Below the pieces are notes generated by a model. The model did no database searches and was not told where the DNA came from. It worked only from the letters and a program-made list of their open reading frames with translations. A stretch of DNA of 45,557 nt, from contig JAAUOU010000022.1 in the NCBI GenBank assembly GCA_012034765.1, positions 1 to 45,557 on the forward strand, in the 5' to 3' direction. The translations under genes and the position numbers were made by a program. The DNA comes from Pleurocapsaceae cyanobacterium CSU_1_1 (GTDB lineage Bacteria > Cyanobacteriota > Cyanobacteriia > Cyanobacteriales > Xenococcaceae). This document shows positions 30,408 through 38,339 of this stretch, piece by piece; the stretch's first letter is position 1, and each line of letters starts with the position of its first letter.

Positions 30408-31121
30408 TCAGCTTTTAGCTTCTAAAACCGCCATCACAATTGAACTGGCGACGATTGGTGCAGTAATAGCACGCAGAATACGGTTGCCTAAAGATACGGG
30501 TTGGAAACCTAGAGCGATCGCCTTGGCTATTTCTGTTTCTGTCCAGCCTCCTTCGCAGCCTGTGGCGATGAGAATTTCTGACTGGATTTGCTGCTGTAAG
30601 CTATGCCAAAGAGTTGGGATATCTCCCCGTGCCAGGCAGATATATTTATTCTGAGTTGTTTCAACTTGCTCAATTGCCGCAATATATTTGATTGGTTCAA
30701 CTATCTTGGGGACAATTTGCCTTTCCGACTGTTCTGCTGCTTCGGTAGCAATTTTGCGCCAACGTTGAACTTTATTGGAGTTAGGTTTGAGCAGAGTGCG
30801 ATCGCTAATTACAGGGATAAAATTACTTACTCCTATTTCCGTACAGCAACGAATCACCTGTTCGTACCCGCTAGCTTTGGGCAAAGCCGTCATCAAACTT
30901 AAACAAATCGGCAACTCTGTTTTAATGGCAACTGATTGAATAATCTGTGCCGAACGATCTCTAATTTCGGCTACCCAAGCATTACCGATCCCGTCTAATG
31001 CTAAAAAGCGATCCCCATTGCCCAAGCGTAATACCCGCAAAAGATAATGTAATTGCTGAGTATCTAAAATAATTTGCTCTTGCTGTATTTGTGCAGATTT
31101 AATTACCAAACGATAAGTCAT
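30408..31121 (-). CDS. rsmE: 16S rRNA m3U1498 methyltransferase RsmE
   Basis: This 237-residue SPOUT-fold protein has the RsmE hallmarks: an N-terminal PUA-like part (QLHYLLRVLRLGNGDRFLAL), the central ASGYEQVIRCCTEIGVSNFI, and the C-terminal SAM-binding knot GCEGGWTETEIAKA and VSLGNRILRAITAPIVASS. It methylates U1498 of 16S rRNA. The gene starts one base after the stop of the ferredoxin-like gene, so the two form an operon. Confidence 0.93.
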   Translation of the reverse strand: MTYRLVIKSAQIQQEQIILDTQQLHYLLRVLRLGNGDRFLALDGIGNAWVAEIRDRSAQIIQSVAIKTELPICLSLMTALPKASGYEQVIRCCTEIGVSNFIPVISDRTLLKPNSNKVQRWRKIATEAAEQSERQIVPKIVEPIKYIAAIEQVETTQNKYICLARGDIPTLWHSLQQQIQSEILIATGCEGGWTETEIAKAIALGFQPVSLGNRILRAITAPIVASSIVMAVLEAKS

Positions 31122-31122
31122 A

Positions 31123-31680
31123 CTAATCGCTTTTCGGTAAATATTTGCTAACTAGCTGAGATACTTGCTGGGGTTGCACCCGAGTATAAGAATTTCTGAC
31201 TGGCATAATCAGACAAGGAGCTTGCTTACACTGCTTCATACAGCCAGTAGTCTTGATTTCTACTTGCTCGGTTAGACCTTTGGTTTTTAGTTCAGTCTGT
31301 AATATTTTGCAAATTGCCTGACCGCCTTTTTTGCCACAGCTTGAGCCTTGACAGACTAATATCTTGGTTTTTGATCTATTAGCTGCGATCGCTGTTTGAT
31401 TAGATGATTGTTCTGAAAGTAATTCCACTCTGTAGGCTTTATACTCAACCTGTTCTTGATGCAATTTATATTTTCGCATCCCCGTTACTTTTAGGAGACA
31501 GCCAGGTTGGAGATGTTCGCCTAAGTGATTTTTTGGTGATTTGGCTACGGCTATCAAATAGTCTGCTTCTGGAGTGGACAAAGAGAGATACTTAATACGA
31601 CCTTTGGAACTAATTACAAAATCTGCTAATCTGCCAACAATAGTGAATTCGGAAACAAAAGGCTGTAATGCAACCATCAT
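31123..31680 (-). CDS. Thioredoxin-like [2Fe-2S] ferredoxin-domain protein
   Basis: The C-terminal half has CQGSSCGKKGGQAICKILQ and IKTTGCMKQCKQAPCLIMP, the four-Cys pattern of thioredoxin-like [2Fe-2S] ferredoxins. The N-terminal half (FVSEFTIVGRLADFVISSKG and GCLLKVTGMRKYKLHQEQVE) looks like a small OB-type domain. The fused protein is 185 residues. It may carry electrons or sense redox state; the partner is unknown. A second Met directly after the first is an equally good start. Confidence 0.8.
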   Translation of the reverse strand: MMVALQPFVSEFTIVGRLADFVISSKGRIKYLSLSTPEADYLIAVAKSPKNHLGEHLQPGCLLKVTGMRKYKLHQEQVEYKAYRVELLSEQSSNQTAIAANRSKTKILVCQGSSCGKKGGQAICKILQTELKTKGLTEQVEIKTTGCMKQCKQAPCLIMPVRNSYTRVQPQQVSQLVSKYLPKSD

Positions 31681-32051
31681 CTAAATCTCGTTGAAACTAA
31701 ATTTATTCTAATTGATTTTGATTATCAAAAAAAGTCATCAAGCCAATCAATTAATTCACTACGAGATGCGGTTGATTGTTAGACTGCATAACCAAGCAGT
31801 GCGATCGCACTGGGATTGTCTAGCTGCATTTTTTCTGCTTATTGATAATAAAAGTATTTAAAAAAATCAACCTGACCGCAATATAAATGAACGATACTAG
31901 CTTGTAACACTTAACTGATAACATTTTCAGAGATTTCAAGCGCTTTGTATCAATCTCGGTAAAACTATTTAATAACTTTTTGATTCGCAATAAGATATTC
32001 GTGTTAAGTTAATATTATCAATAACAAGAATTTAATGAGAGAGCAAGAATT
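31681..32051. other. Divergent promoter region of the ferredoxin-like and Dps genes
   Basis: About 370 AT-rich bases lie between the divergent genes and contain one HIP1 octamer. No coding frame or RNA gene is evident. Promoters for both directions must lie here; I do not see a well-matched -35/-10 pair with confidence. Confidence 0.5.
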
Positions 32052-32615
32052 ATGTCTACTACCACAGGTTTATTACGTCCTTTTGGTCACGTAGAAGACA
32101 ATCCAGTATTGCTAGATAAAAGCGTCACTACGCCAGTATGCGAAGGTTTTAACGCAGTGCTATCAAGCTTCCAAGGTTTATACTTGCAATATCAAAAACA
32201 TCATTTCGTAGTTGAAGGCTCTGAATATTATTCACTGCATGAGTTTTTTGCTGAAAGCTATGAAGAAGTCCAAGGACATGTTCATGAAATAGGCGAACGT
32301 CAAAATGGCTTGGGTGGTATTCCTGCTGCAAGTTTTAGCAAATTAGCGGAACTATGTTGCTTTGAGCAAGAAGAAGATGGTGTGTTTGGCGAGCGTCAAA
32401 TGGTAGAACACGATCTCGCAGCAGAACAAGAAATTATCAAACTACTGCGCCAACAAGCATCACAAGCCGAAAGTTTAGGCGATCGCGCTACTCGCTACCT
32501 GTATGAACAGATTTTACTTAAAACTGAAGAAAGAGCTTATCACTTACAGCACTTCTTAGTCCACGATAGTTTGACACTGGCTTTTGTTGGCAATGGTGTT
32601 AATGGTTCTAATTAG
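32052..32615 (+). CDS. dpsA: Dps-family DNA-binding ferritin
   Basis: This 187-residue protein has the Dps ferroxidase signature: [20 protein letters not shown] followed by [20 protein letters not shown], with His, Asp/Glu and Glu ligands at the dimer interface. An N-terminal tail of about 30 residues precedes the four-helix bundle. Dps dodecamers oxidise iron with hydrogen peroxide and shield DNA. It is close to the peroxiredoxin gene but in a separate unit. Confidence 0.9.
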   Translation: MSTTTGLLRPFGHVEDNPVLLDKSVTTPVCEGFNAVLSSFQGLYLQYQKHHFVVEGSEYYSLHEFFAESYEEVQGHVHEIGERQNGLGGIPAASFSKLAELCCFEQEEDGVFGERQMVEHDLAAEQEIIKLLRQQASQAESLGDRATRYLYEQILLKTEERAYHLQHFLVHDSLTLAFVGNGVNGSN

Positions 32616-32727
32616 CAATAAGGATAGCAAGTCTCGTAAAAGTGCGATCGGTTTAAAAAAACCCAGTTTTTTTTTGGAGGGGCTAAATACTTTACACTCT
32701 AGATCGTTAGGATAAAAGGCTTAAAGC

Positions 32728-34149
32728 TTACGGCTTTGTGATCAAATCACCTGGTCGTAACTGACTCCAAAGTCGACCCTGTTCAAGTTGAGCAGCCAGG
32801 GCAATAATTGTCGCCTCAGAATTTGGTTGACCGATTAACTGAACTCCTAACGGTACTCCCTGGAGATCAAACCCCATCGGAATATTAATTACGGGTTGTC
32901 CTGTAACGTTAAACGGAGGACAGGGGAGTATCCAGTTAACAATCTTTTGAAAGGTTGCTTCGGGACTGAGATCTTGCCACTCGCCAATTTTAATAGCAGG
33001 GTGCATATAGGTTGGCGCAACCAAAACATCGAACTGGGCAAATAGACTTACTAGCTGTCGGGCAAACAACTGCATCTGAGTTACCGCCTGGGAGTATTCT
33101 CCTGCCGTACCAGACTGGGATAATACCCATTGATTCATCGGACTTAGCACCTCAGCAGGAATTCCTGAAGCAGCTACCGCACTTGACCAGACGATTTTAA
33201 AAGGTTCAATCAAGGGGGTTAGGTCGAGCGCCTGGGGAATAGCAGTGTGACCCATGCTTTCTAACTGCTGTACTGTCTGAATAACGGCTTGCTGGCATTC
33301 GGGGGAGGGTTCTCCTACAGGCAAAAGAGACGTTGTATAACCTACTTTTAACGTAGGTAAAGACTGTTGAGTATTTCTAAGAAAGCTAACTTCGGGTTTT
33401 TCTAGCCAATAAGGATCACCCGTTATATAGCCAGTTGCTAGATCTAAAAAAGCAGCAGCATCGGCTACGGTACGAGTGACAACGCCCTGAGTTCCTAAGC
33501 CACTCAAGCGATCGCCCACAGGCGCAAAAGAAATTCTCCCCCGACTTGGTTTAATTCCCACCAGACCACAGCAAGCAGCAGGACCGCGAATTGAACCACC
33601 CGCATCTCCTCCTAAAGCGATCGCACAAAAACCCGCAGCCACAGCAGCCGATGAGCCACCGCTAGAACCACCAGGAGTATAGTCTAAGTTCCAAGGATTA
33701 CGAGTTGGCGCAAACCCTTCTGGTTCGGTGTAGGGAAAAGAACCTAGTTGAGATGTTGCCGTTTTTCCTAAGATAATAAACCCTGCCTGTTTAATCTTGC
33801 TGACTACGCCATCATCGTAGGTAGCAACTTGATCTTTGAGGGCAACAATGCCGTAGCTTATAGGCATACCCGCGACGGACTTGAGATCTTTAATAGCGAT
33901 CGGCACGCCAAAAAAAGGCGGAAGATAGCTAGTATCTAAAGTTTGCTCTAGCTGGGCGCTTTTTGACTTCGCATCGGCGATCGCACTTTCTTGAGCAACA
34001 TAATTAAAACTGCCCACCTGGGAATCGTATTTAGCAATGCGGTCTAAATACATTTCGGTCAACTCCAGAGGAGTCACCTGGCGCTCTTTAATTAACTTGG
34101 CCTGTTTTAAGGCTGAGGTAAAAGCTAGATCAGAGGCATTTAAAGACAT
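32728..34149 (-). CDS. Amidase signature family hydrolase
   Basis: The 473-residue protein shows the full amidase signature: Lys in VPIAIKDLKSVAGMPISYG, the Gly/Ser-rich PGGSSGGSSAAVAAGFCAIA with the cis-Ser, and the nucleophile region GGDAGGSIRGPAACCGLVGI followed by KPSRGRISF. It resembles GatA and other amidases, but no gatB or gatC is adjacent. The substrate is unknown. The frame is intact. Confidence 0.88.
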   Translation of the reverse strand: MSLNASDLAFTSALKQAKLIKERQVTPLELTEMYLDRIAKYDSQVGSFNYVAQESAIADAKSKSAQLEQTLDTSYLPPFFGVPIAIKDLKSVAGMPISYGIVALKDQVATYDDGVVSKIKQAGFIILGKTATSQLGSFPYTEPEGFAPTRNPWNLDYTPGGSSGGSSAAVAAGFCAIALGGDAGGSIRGPAACCGLVGIKPSRGRISFAPVGDRLSGLGTQGVVTRTVADAAAFLDLATGYITGDPYWLEKPEVSFLRNTQQSLPTLKVGYTTSLLPVGEPSPECQQAVIQTVQQLESMGHTAIPQALDLTPLIEPFKIVWSSAVAASGIPAEVLSPMNQWVLSQSGTAGEYSQAVTQMQLFARQLVSLFAQFDVLVAPTYMHPAIKIGEWQDLSPEATFQKIVNWILPCPPFNVTGQPVINIPMGFDLQGVPLGVQLIGQPNSEATIIALAAQLEQGRLWSQLRPGDLITKP

Positions 34150-34530
34150 AAAGTAGTAAACAGGATTTTATATTGCAGTCAACTGAATAGTGATTCTACT
34201 ATTTTTTCAGCCGAGTCCCTGTCAATTAGATAGCGATCTATTAAATTCTCTCTAACCAATTCTAGTTTCTTTCACCAATTCATAGAACAACATCCTAGTC
34301 AGCTTAAACAAAATTCTGGTGATCGCGTCTTTACCCTTAACTGAGGTTCTTAACACAGCATAGCGATCGCTTAATTCTTTCCTTAATTCATGGCGCTTAA
34401 TTTTTCTAGTCACAGTACAGCACGCCCGCATATACAGATGACTTCTAATAATGCTGTTGCCGTGAAATTTACGGCTAGATTTATCCCCAGTCTCGGTAAT
34501 GCGATGTTCTAGATCGATAATTGTCTTAGC
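34150..34530. other. Edge of the accessory island; no firm gene
   Basis: The minus strand is open from 34623 to 34252 (about 120 codons) without an ATG near its beginning, and reads for example HGNSIIRSHLYMRACC and LRKELSDRYAVLRTSVKG. I do not recognise it, and it overlaps the plus-strand 50-residue frame. It may be a 5'-truncated or degraded gene. Two HIP1-like sites are present. Confidence 0.35.
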
Positions 34531-34683
34531 ATGAGCGCGAGTAAAATCTGTAATAAAATCGAATTGGGTAATTCTATACCTAAACTTGAAACGGTTGTTG
34601 CTATGTCTCGCGAATTGAAAAAATCACTCAAGGTAATGGTCAAAGCATTGGGTATAGATGTATCGAACATCCCCAACGATTAA
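34531..34683 (+). CDS. Small hypothetical protein (50 residues)
   Basis: The frame begins MSASKICNKIELGNSIPKLE and ends KALGIDVSNIPND. It is short and amphipathic, with the Lys-rich helix SRELKKSLKVMVKALG. A 9-bp inverted repeat starts five bases after its stop codon. It has no recognised family. A minus-strand open frame overlaps it, so only one of the two is likely real; the same strand as the downstream genes favours this one. Confidence 0.35.
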   Translation: MSASKICNKIELGNSIPKLETVVAMSRELKKSLKVMVKALGIDVSNIPND

Positions 34684-34687
34684 AAGT

Positions 34688-34718
34688 AGCCAGCCAAGGA
34701 CTTAAATCATGGCTGGCT
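34688..34718. terminator. Hairpin after the 50-residue ORF
   Basis: AGCCAGCCA (34688-34696) pairs perfectly with TGGCTGGCT (34710-34718) across a 13-base loop. No T-run follows, so this could be a weak or processed 3' end rather than a classical terminator. Confidence 0.5.
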
Positions 34719-34750
34719 AAAAGTAACATATTCTTAGTCAAATACTAACA

Positions 34751-35101
34751 ATGAATTGGAACAAAAAACATGACAAATTCGCTCTAGCGTACAATTTGAG
34801 AGAATCACAGGGATACGTTTTACGCGATATTTTGCGTAAAGCAAAGCCAAATGAACCAACAGAAATCGAGATTGATTTACGCTTAACCAATCGTTGGATA
34901 GGTAAAGTCAGAGGTTCGGGTGAATATCATCGTAAGACGATCACCAACGCGATCGCCGCGCTCGACGAGAAAACTCAAGGCATGATTACTATCCTCAAAA
35001 GATATAATCCCTGGGTTTATAAAATCCTGGTCAGACCGCTATATTTATCAACCGCGCGTAAGCTGATATTCCCCTGTTGGCTATTGCTCTTGAATAAATA
35101 A
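34751..35101 (+). CDS. Hypothetical protein, possibly winged-helix
   Basis: A 116-residue frame starts MNWNKKHDKFALAYNLRESQ. Its middle reads EIDLRLTNRWIGKVRGSGEY then HRKTITNAIAALDEKTQGMI and ends in a strand-rich VYKILVRPLYL. The pattern resembles conserved cyanobacterial HTH proteins found on plasmids and mobile regions, from memory only. The last 20 residues look unlike the rest and may be out of frame. Its function is unknown. Confidence 0.5.
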   Translation: MNWNKKHDKFALAYNLRESQGYVLRDILRKAKPNEPTEIEIDLRLTNRWIGKVRGSGEYHRKTITNAIAALDEKTQGMITILKRYNPWVYKILVRPLYLSTARKLIFPCWLLLLNK

Positions 35102-35181
35102 CCAGATTGTTCACACGTATAAGCTTTAAGATAAAACTTCAAGTCTGGATGAACTGCCACTTGTCGAGTAGCAGCTAATCC

Positions 35182-35443
35182 GTGCTTTGTGCTTTTTCTG
35201 GTATTTGCTGCAAAAGTAATTGTATCGAGAACTTGACCATATGTAACTCAGATCTGTAGCGCTCCTGGTTGTCCGCCACCAGAGTATCAAGTTATCTGCG
35301 ATTGCGACAACAATAATTGTGAATCTTGCCCTGACGGTACTTGCGCGGTGGAGTGTGACGGACAAATTTGCTGTTATGACACCGCAACGGGTAAAGCAAT
35401 AAAAACAATAGAGATGGCTAACTACTGCGGGGGACAATCATGA
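35182..35443 (+). CDS. Cysteine-rich small protein, one frameshift
   Basis: From about 35252 the plus strand encodes ICSAPGCPPPEYQVICDCDN then NNCESCPDGTCAVECDGQIC and CYDTATGKAIKTIEMANYCG, with 11 Cys in about 63 residues. Just upstream in another frame is CAFSGICCKSNCIENLTIC, another five Cys, so a one-base indel near 35250 probably joins them. The start is unclear; GTG at 35182 is one option. The stop overlaps the next ATG as ATGA (35440-35443), a mark of translational coupling. Metal binding or a disulfide-rich structure is possible. No family is recognised. Confidence 0.55.
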
Positions 35444-35726
35444 CTTGTCCCGATCTTTGTACCGCGCTTTTGTGGGCAACACAATTGCCAGCACGCGACC
35501 ACAGACAAGGATTGACGATCAAGATTATGTCAAAACTGTATCGCTGGCGTTTTGGTGTAAGCGTAACTTTATCTCCCGCGATACTGGCTACAAGTTAATC
35601 AAACTTAAATATTTGATTGCCTATCGCCGTCACGGCTATTACTGGGTATGCGCCAATCCTTTGTGTTTGCCACAACTGTTAGAGTTTTTAGGCGTTGACT
35701 CACTTTTGTTTGATGTGGAGCAATAA
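35440..35726 (+). CDS. Small HTH-like protein (start uncertain)
   Basis: The open frame from 35445 (TTG) to 35726 contains LAFWCKRNFISRDTGYKLIK and LKYLIAYRRHGYYWVCANP, which looks like a helix-turn-helix or excisionase-like fold. The coupled ATG at 35440 is in a different frame, so either the TTG is used or an early indel joins the two. The length is about 93 residues. It is followed 9 bases later by a perfect 28-bp palindrome. Confidence 0.45.
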
Positions 35727-35735
35727 TTTAGGACT

Positions 35736-35763
35736 GGTGGTGAACCCTTAAGGGTTCACCACC
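35736..35763. repeat. Perfect 28-bp palindrome after the HTH-like gene
   Basis: GGTGGTGAACCCTT (35736-35749) is followed directly by its exact reverse complement (35750-35763). Placed between two co-directional genes it could end transcription as a hairpin, act as a binding site for a dimeric protein, or mark a mobile-element boundary. No T-run follows. Confidence 0.75.
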
Positions 35764-35829
35764 GATTTCTCAGCTGAATAAAAAGATTCAAAGTTAGTTT
35801 AGGCATACGTTTCAAATAAATAAATTATT

Positions 35830-36555
35830 ATGCCTAAAACAGTTGTTCCCGTGCGCTTTATAGCGGATCAGGGTACGGGTTATCTGATGGATATGGGGAC
35901 TGAAATATCTGCCAACGGTCGCTTTGTCCTGCCTCCTGATGTGCCTGAAACCGAAATTTCCACAATACTTACTAACATTGGCGCTCAACCTCTTTCTGCT
36001 CTCGGCGATCTCGTTCCCTGTAACGATGCGCAAACGGGAGAGTTGAGAAAGCTCGTGTTTTTGCGCGCTAACGGTGGCTCGATGAGCGTGCCTGTTTATA
36101 GTCGCGCCGATCTGTTGCGATCGCATCTTGGCAATCGACCAATATATATCAATTCTTGGTATCGTCCCCCAAGCATTAATAAAAGCGTTGGTGGTAAACA
36201 GTATTCACGTCATCAGTTTGGTGATGCGGTCGATTTGCGCTCTGATTATTATTCGCCTCAGCAAATAGAAAAATTGTTTGAAGTCAATCACAATGGCGGA
36301 TTTCATGCCTATGCGGTCTATATGCTTTGTGGATTGTATGCCTTTAAACGCAAAGTTAATACAGTCGGCTTTCTTGTGGGAAGCTTCCCACAAGAAACGC
36401 GACGTAATCATTGGTGGCAATTCGCCACGAGTCTACAAGAATACCATTTAACCGAGCATGTCATTTTGATGACGCAATTGCTGACTGGATATAAACCAAC
36501 TGGATTGGTGGGATATGGTTTTCTAGAATTGAGCTTCACTTTGTTTATAACCTAA
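35830..36555 (+). CDS. M15-family peptidase, probable C-terminal disruption
   Basis: Residues 95-150 carry INSWYRPPSINKSVGGKQYS and RHQFGDAVDLRSDYYSPQQI, with the zinc-ligand motif H-x3-G-x-AVDL (His and Asp) of peptidase M15 (D-Ala-D-Ala carboxypeptidase or endolysin type). The N-terminal 90 residues form an unrecognised domain (VPVRFIADQGTGYLMDMG and FVLPPDVPETEIS). The second His-x-Asp zinc motif expected after GGFHAYA is missing, so the sequence from about 36310 onward may be frameshifted or degraded. It is phage- or plasmid-like. Cell-wall hydrolysis is the likely activity. Confidence 0.65.
   Translation: MPKTVVPVRFIADQGTGYLMDMGTEISANGRFVLPPDVPETEISTILTNIGAQPLSALGDLVPCNDAQTGELRKLVFLRANGGSMSVPVYSRADLLRSHLGNRPIYINSWYRPPSINKSVGGKQYSRHQFGDAVDLRSDYYSPQQIEKLFEVNHNGGFHAYAVYMLCGLYAFKRKVNTVGFLVGSFPQETRRNHWWQFATSLQEYHLTEHVILMTQLLTGYKPTGLVGYGFLELSFTLFIT
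36371..36396. repeat. Perfect 26-bp palindrome within the M15 frame
   Basis: TTCTTGTGGGAAG (36371-36383) is followed immediately by its exact reverse complement (36384-36396). It falls inside the open frame of the M15 gene, where such a structure is unexpected, which suggests the real gene ends earlier. It resembles the 28-bp palindrome at 35736 in size and design but not in sequence. Confidence 0.75.
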
Positions 36556-36618
36556 TGGTTTTAGTGCCGATGTTAATGGCGCTTAGATTATTTAACTCTC
36601 GTGGGGTTTCAATCTAAA

Positions 36619-37377
36619 TCAAACCGCCAAAAACCGCTGAATAACTTCTCGGCTCAGTTCTTTTGTACTGCCAGATGCCACAATACCGCCTTTTTGCATC
36701 GCATAATATTTATCTGCTTGACGGACAAAGTGGAGGTGCTGCTCGACTAATAAGACAGAAATACCAGTAGCAGCAATAATCCGTTTAACCGCTGCCTCAA
36801 TTTCTAGAATGATCGATGGCTGTATGCCTTCGGTGGGTTCATCCAACACCAATAAACGAGGTTTGCCCATCAACGCACGAGCGATCGCTAGCTGCTGCTG
36901 TTGTCCCCCACTCAAATCTCCTCCCATGCGGGACAACATAGTTTTCAAGACAGGAAATAGCTCAAATATCTCTTCAGGAATAGATTCATTGCCTTTCCTG
37001 CCTTCAGGTTTAGCCTCCAAACCTAACAAAAGATTATCTTTAACCGATACCCGAGGAATAATTTCTCTTCCTTGAGGTACATAGCCTATACCCAACTTGG
37101 CTCGACGATCTGGGGTTAATTTAGTTATGGATCGTGGTGAAGCCATGCCGTCAGGCTGATCGCCAAGGACTATATTACCAGTGCGGGGTGACAACAAACC
37201 CATAATAGTTTTCAGTAGAGTCGTCTTGCCAACACCATTACGCCCAATTAAACATACCATTTGCCCAAAAGGCACATTCAGATCCACATTACGCAAAATA
37301 TGACTTTCGCCATAATAAACGTTTAAATCTGATATTCCCAACATTAAATCTGTAGCTTGCACTGTAGCTTGCGTCAT
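36619..37377 (-). CDS. urtE: Urea ABC transporter ATPase UrtE
   Basis: The 252-residue ATPase has Walker A CLIGRNGVGKTTLLKTIMGL, signature DLSGGQQQQLAIARALM, Walker B LLVLDEPTEGIQPSIILEIE and the H-loop LLVEQHLHFVRQ. IQPSIILEIE after Walker B is characteristic of UrtE and distinguishes it from LivF. It is the last gene of the urt series and powers urea uptake with UrtD. Confidence 0.92.
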   Translation of the reverse strand: MTQATVQATDLMLGISDLNVYYGESHILRNVDLNVPFGQMVCLIGRNGVGKTTLLKTIMGLLSPRTGNIVLGDQPDGMASPRSITKLTPDRRAKLGIGYVPQGREIIPRVSVKDNLLLGLEAKPEGRKGNESIPEEIFELFPVLKTMLSRMGGDLSGGQQQQLAIARALMGKPRLLVLDEPTEGIQPSIILEIEAAVKRIIAATGISVLLVEQHLHFVRQADKYYAMQKGGIVASGSTKELSREVIQRFLAV

Positions 37378-37465
37378 TTTTCTCTTAGTAAATTATTTTA
37401 TTAATGAACTGCATCATATTCTGCTTGGTTCAATCTTTTAACTATGTTTATATTTAGATCGCAAA

Positions 37466-37535
37466 TTCAATGCTCAATGTTCAATGTTCAATGTTCAATG
37501 TTCAATGTTCAATGTTCAATGTTCAATGCTCAATG
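37466..37535. repeat. Heptamer tandem repeat (TTCAATG x10)
   Basis: Ten head-to-tail copies of TTCAATG, two of them reading CTCAATG, cover 70 bases and include the stop codon of urtD. They fit the short tandemly repeated repetitive (STRR) heptamers known from cyanobacterial genomes. The array lies between urtD and urtE. Confidence 0.9.
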
Positions 37536-38281
37536 TTTTCTGGTGCTTCTCCCAAATAAACCTCAATCACCCTAGGATCGTTTTGTACCTCGTCCATTTT
37601 TCCTTCACATAGCAATGCACCCTGATGCAATACTGTCACTTTATCATTAGCAATTTGACGGACAAATTCCATATCGTGTTCGATCGCAATAATGGAATGA
37701 CTTTCGGCTAAAGAAAGTAACAGCGCGCCGACGTTTTCGGTTTCTTCATCTGTTAATCCTGCTGCGGGTTCATCTACTAACAATAAGTCTGGAGATTGTG
37801 CAACTAACATGCCGATTTCTAGCCGTTGCTTTTCCCCGTGAGATAACAAATTTGCTAAAAGATTAGCTCGTTTATCTAAACCAATTGTTTCTAACAAACC
37901 TGCCACAGTTCTTTGCTCGCTATGATCAGACTGACCAAATAAAGTTGGTAAAACGTTTTTTTTGCGGTTACAAACTAAGTCTAAATTTTCTTTGGCGGTT
38001 AAATTTAAGTATACTCTAGGGGTTTGAAATTTACGACCAATACCCATCCGAGATATTTTATATTCTGGTATTTTTTTGAGATCTTTGCCCTTAAAAAGCA
38101 CTCTCCCCTTAGTTGGCTGCACTTTACCTGTAATTACATCCAAAAAAGTGGTTTTGCCTGCACCATTTGGTCCAATAATAACCCTAAGTTCTCCTGAATC
38201 GAGACTAAAATTTAAGTTGTTAAGTGCCTTAAAGCCACCAAAACTAACGGTTAAATTCTCAATTTCTAATATCTTGCTCAT
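37523..38281 (-). CDS. urtD: Urea ABC transporter ATPase UrtD
   Basis: The 252-residue ATPase shows Walker A IIGPNGAGKTTFLDVITGKV, signature LSHGEKQRLEIGMLVAQSPD, Walker B LLLVDEPAAGLTDEETENVG and the H-loop IAIEHDMEFVRQ. The short H in place of the signature's second G is typical of LivG/UrtD proteins. Its last codons and stop are formed by the heptamer repeat. It pairs with UrtE. Confidence 0.92.
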   Translation of the reverse strand: MSKILEIENLTVSFGGFKALNNLNFSLDSGELRVIIGPNGAGKTTFLDVITGKVQPTKGRVLFKGKDLKKIPEYKISRMGIGRKFQTPRVYLNLTAKENLDLVCNRKKNVLPTLFGQSDHSEQRTVAGLLETIGLDKRANLLANLLSHGEKQRLEIGMLVAQSPDLLLVDEPAAGLTDEETENVGALLLSLAESHSIIAIEHDMEFVRQIANDKVTVLHQGALLCEGKMDEVQNDPRVIEVYLGEAPENIEH

Positions 38282-38339
38282 CCTCTAATATCCATCTCCA
38301 AAGCCTCTTAACTTATGCTTGTGCTACTCTCACTGCTTG

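Noticed and set aside
35126-35437. Minus-strand frame of 104 residues opposite the cysteine-rich gene
   Set aside because: Its composition is unlike a real protein and it is explained as the antisense shadow of the plus-strand Cys-rich frame, which has coupled start/stop signals.
37466-37535. Tandem repeat considered as a CRISPR array
   Set aside because: Units are seven bases with no spacers, and no cas genes are present; it is a heptamer tandem repeat.
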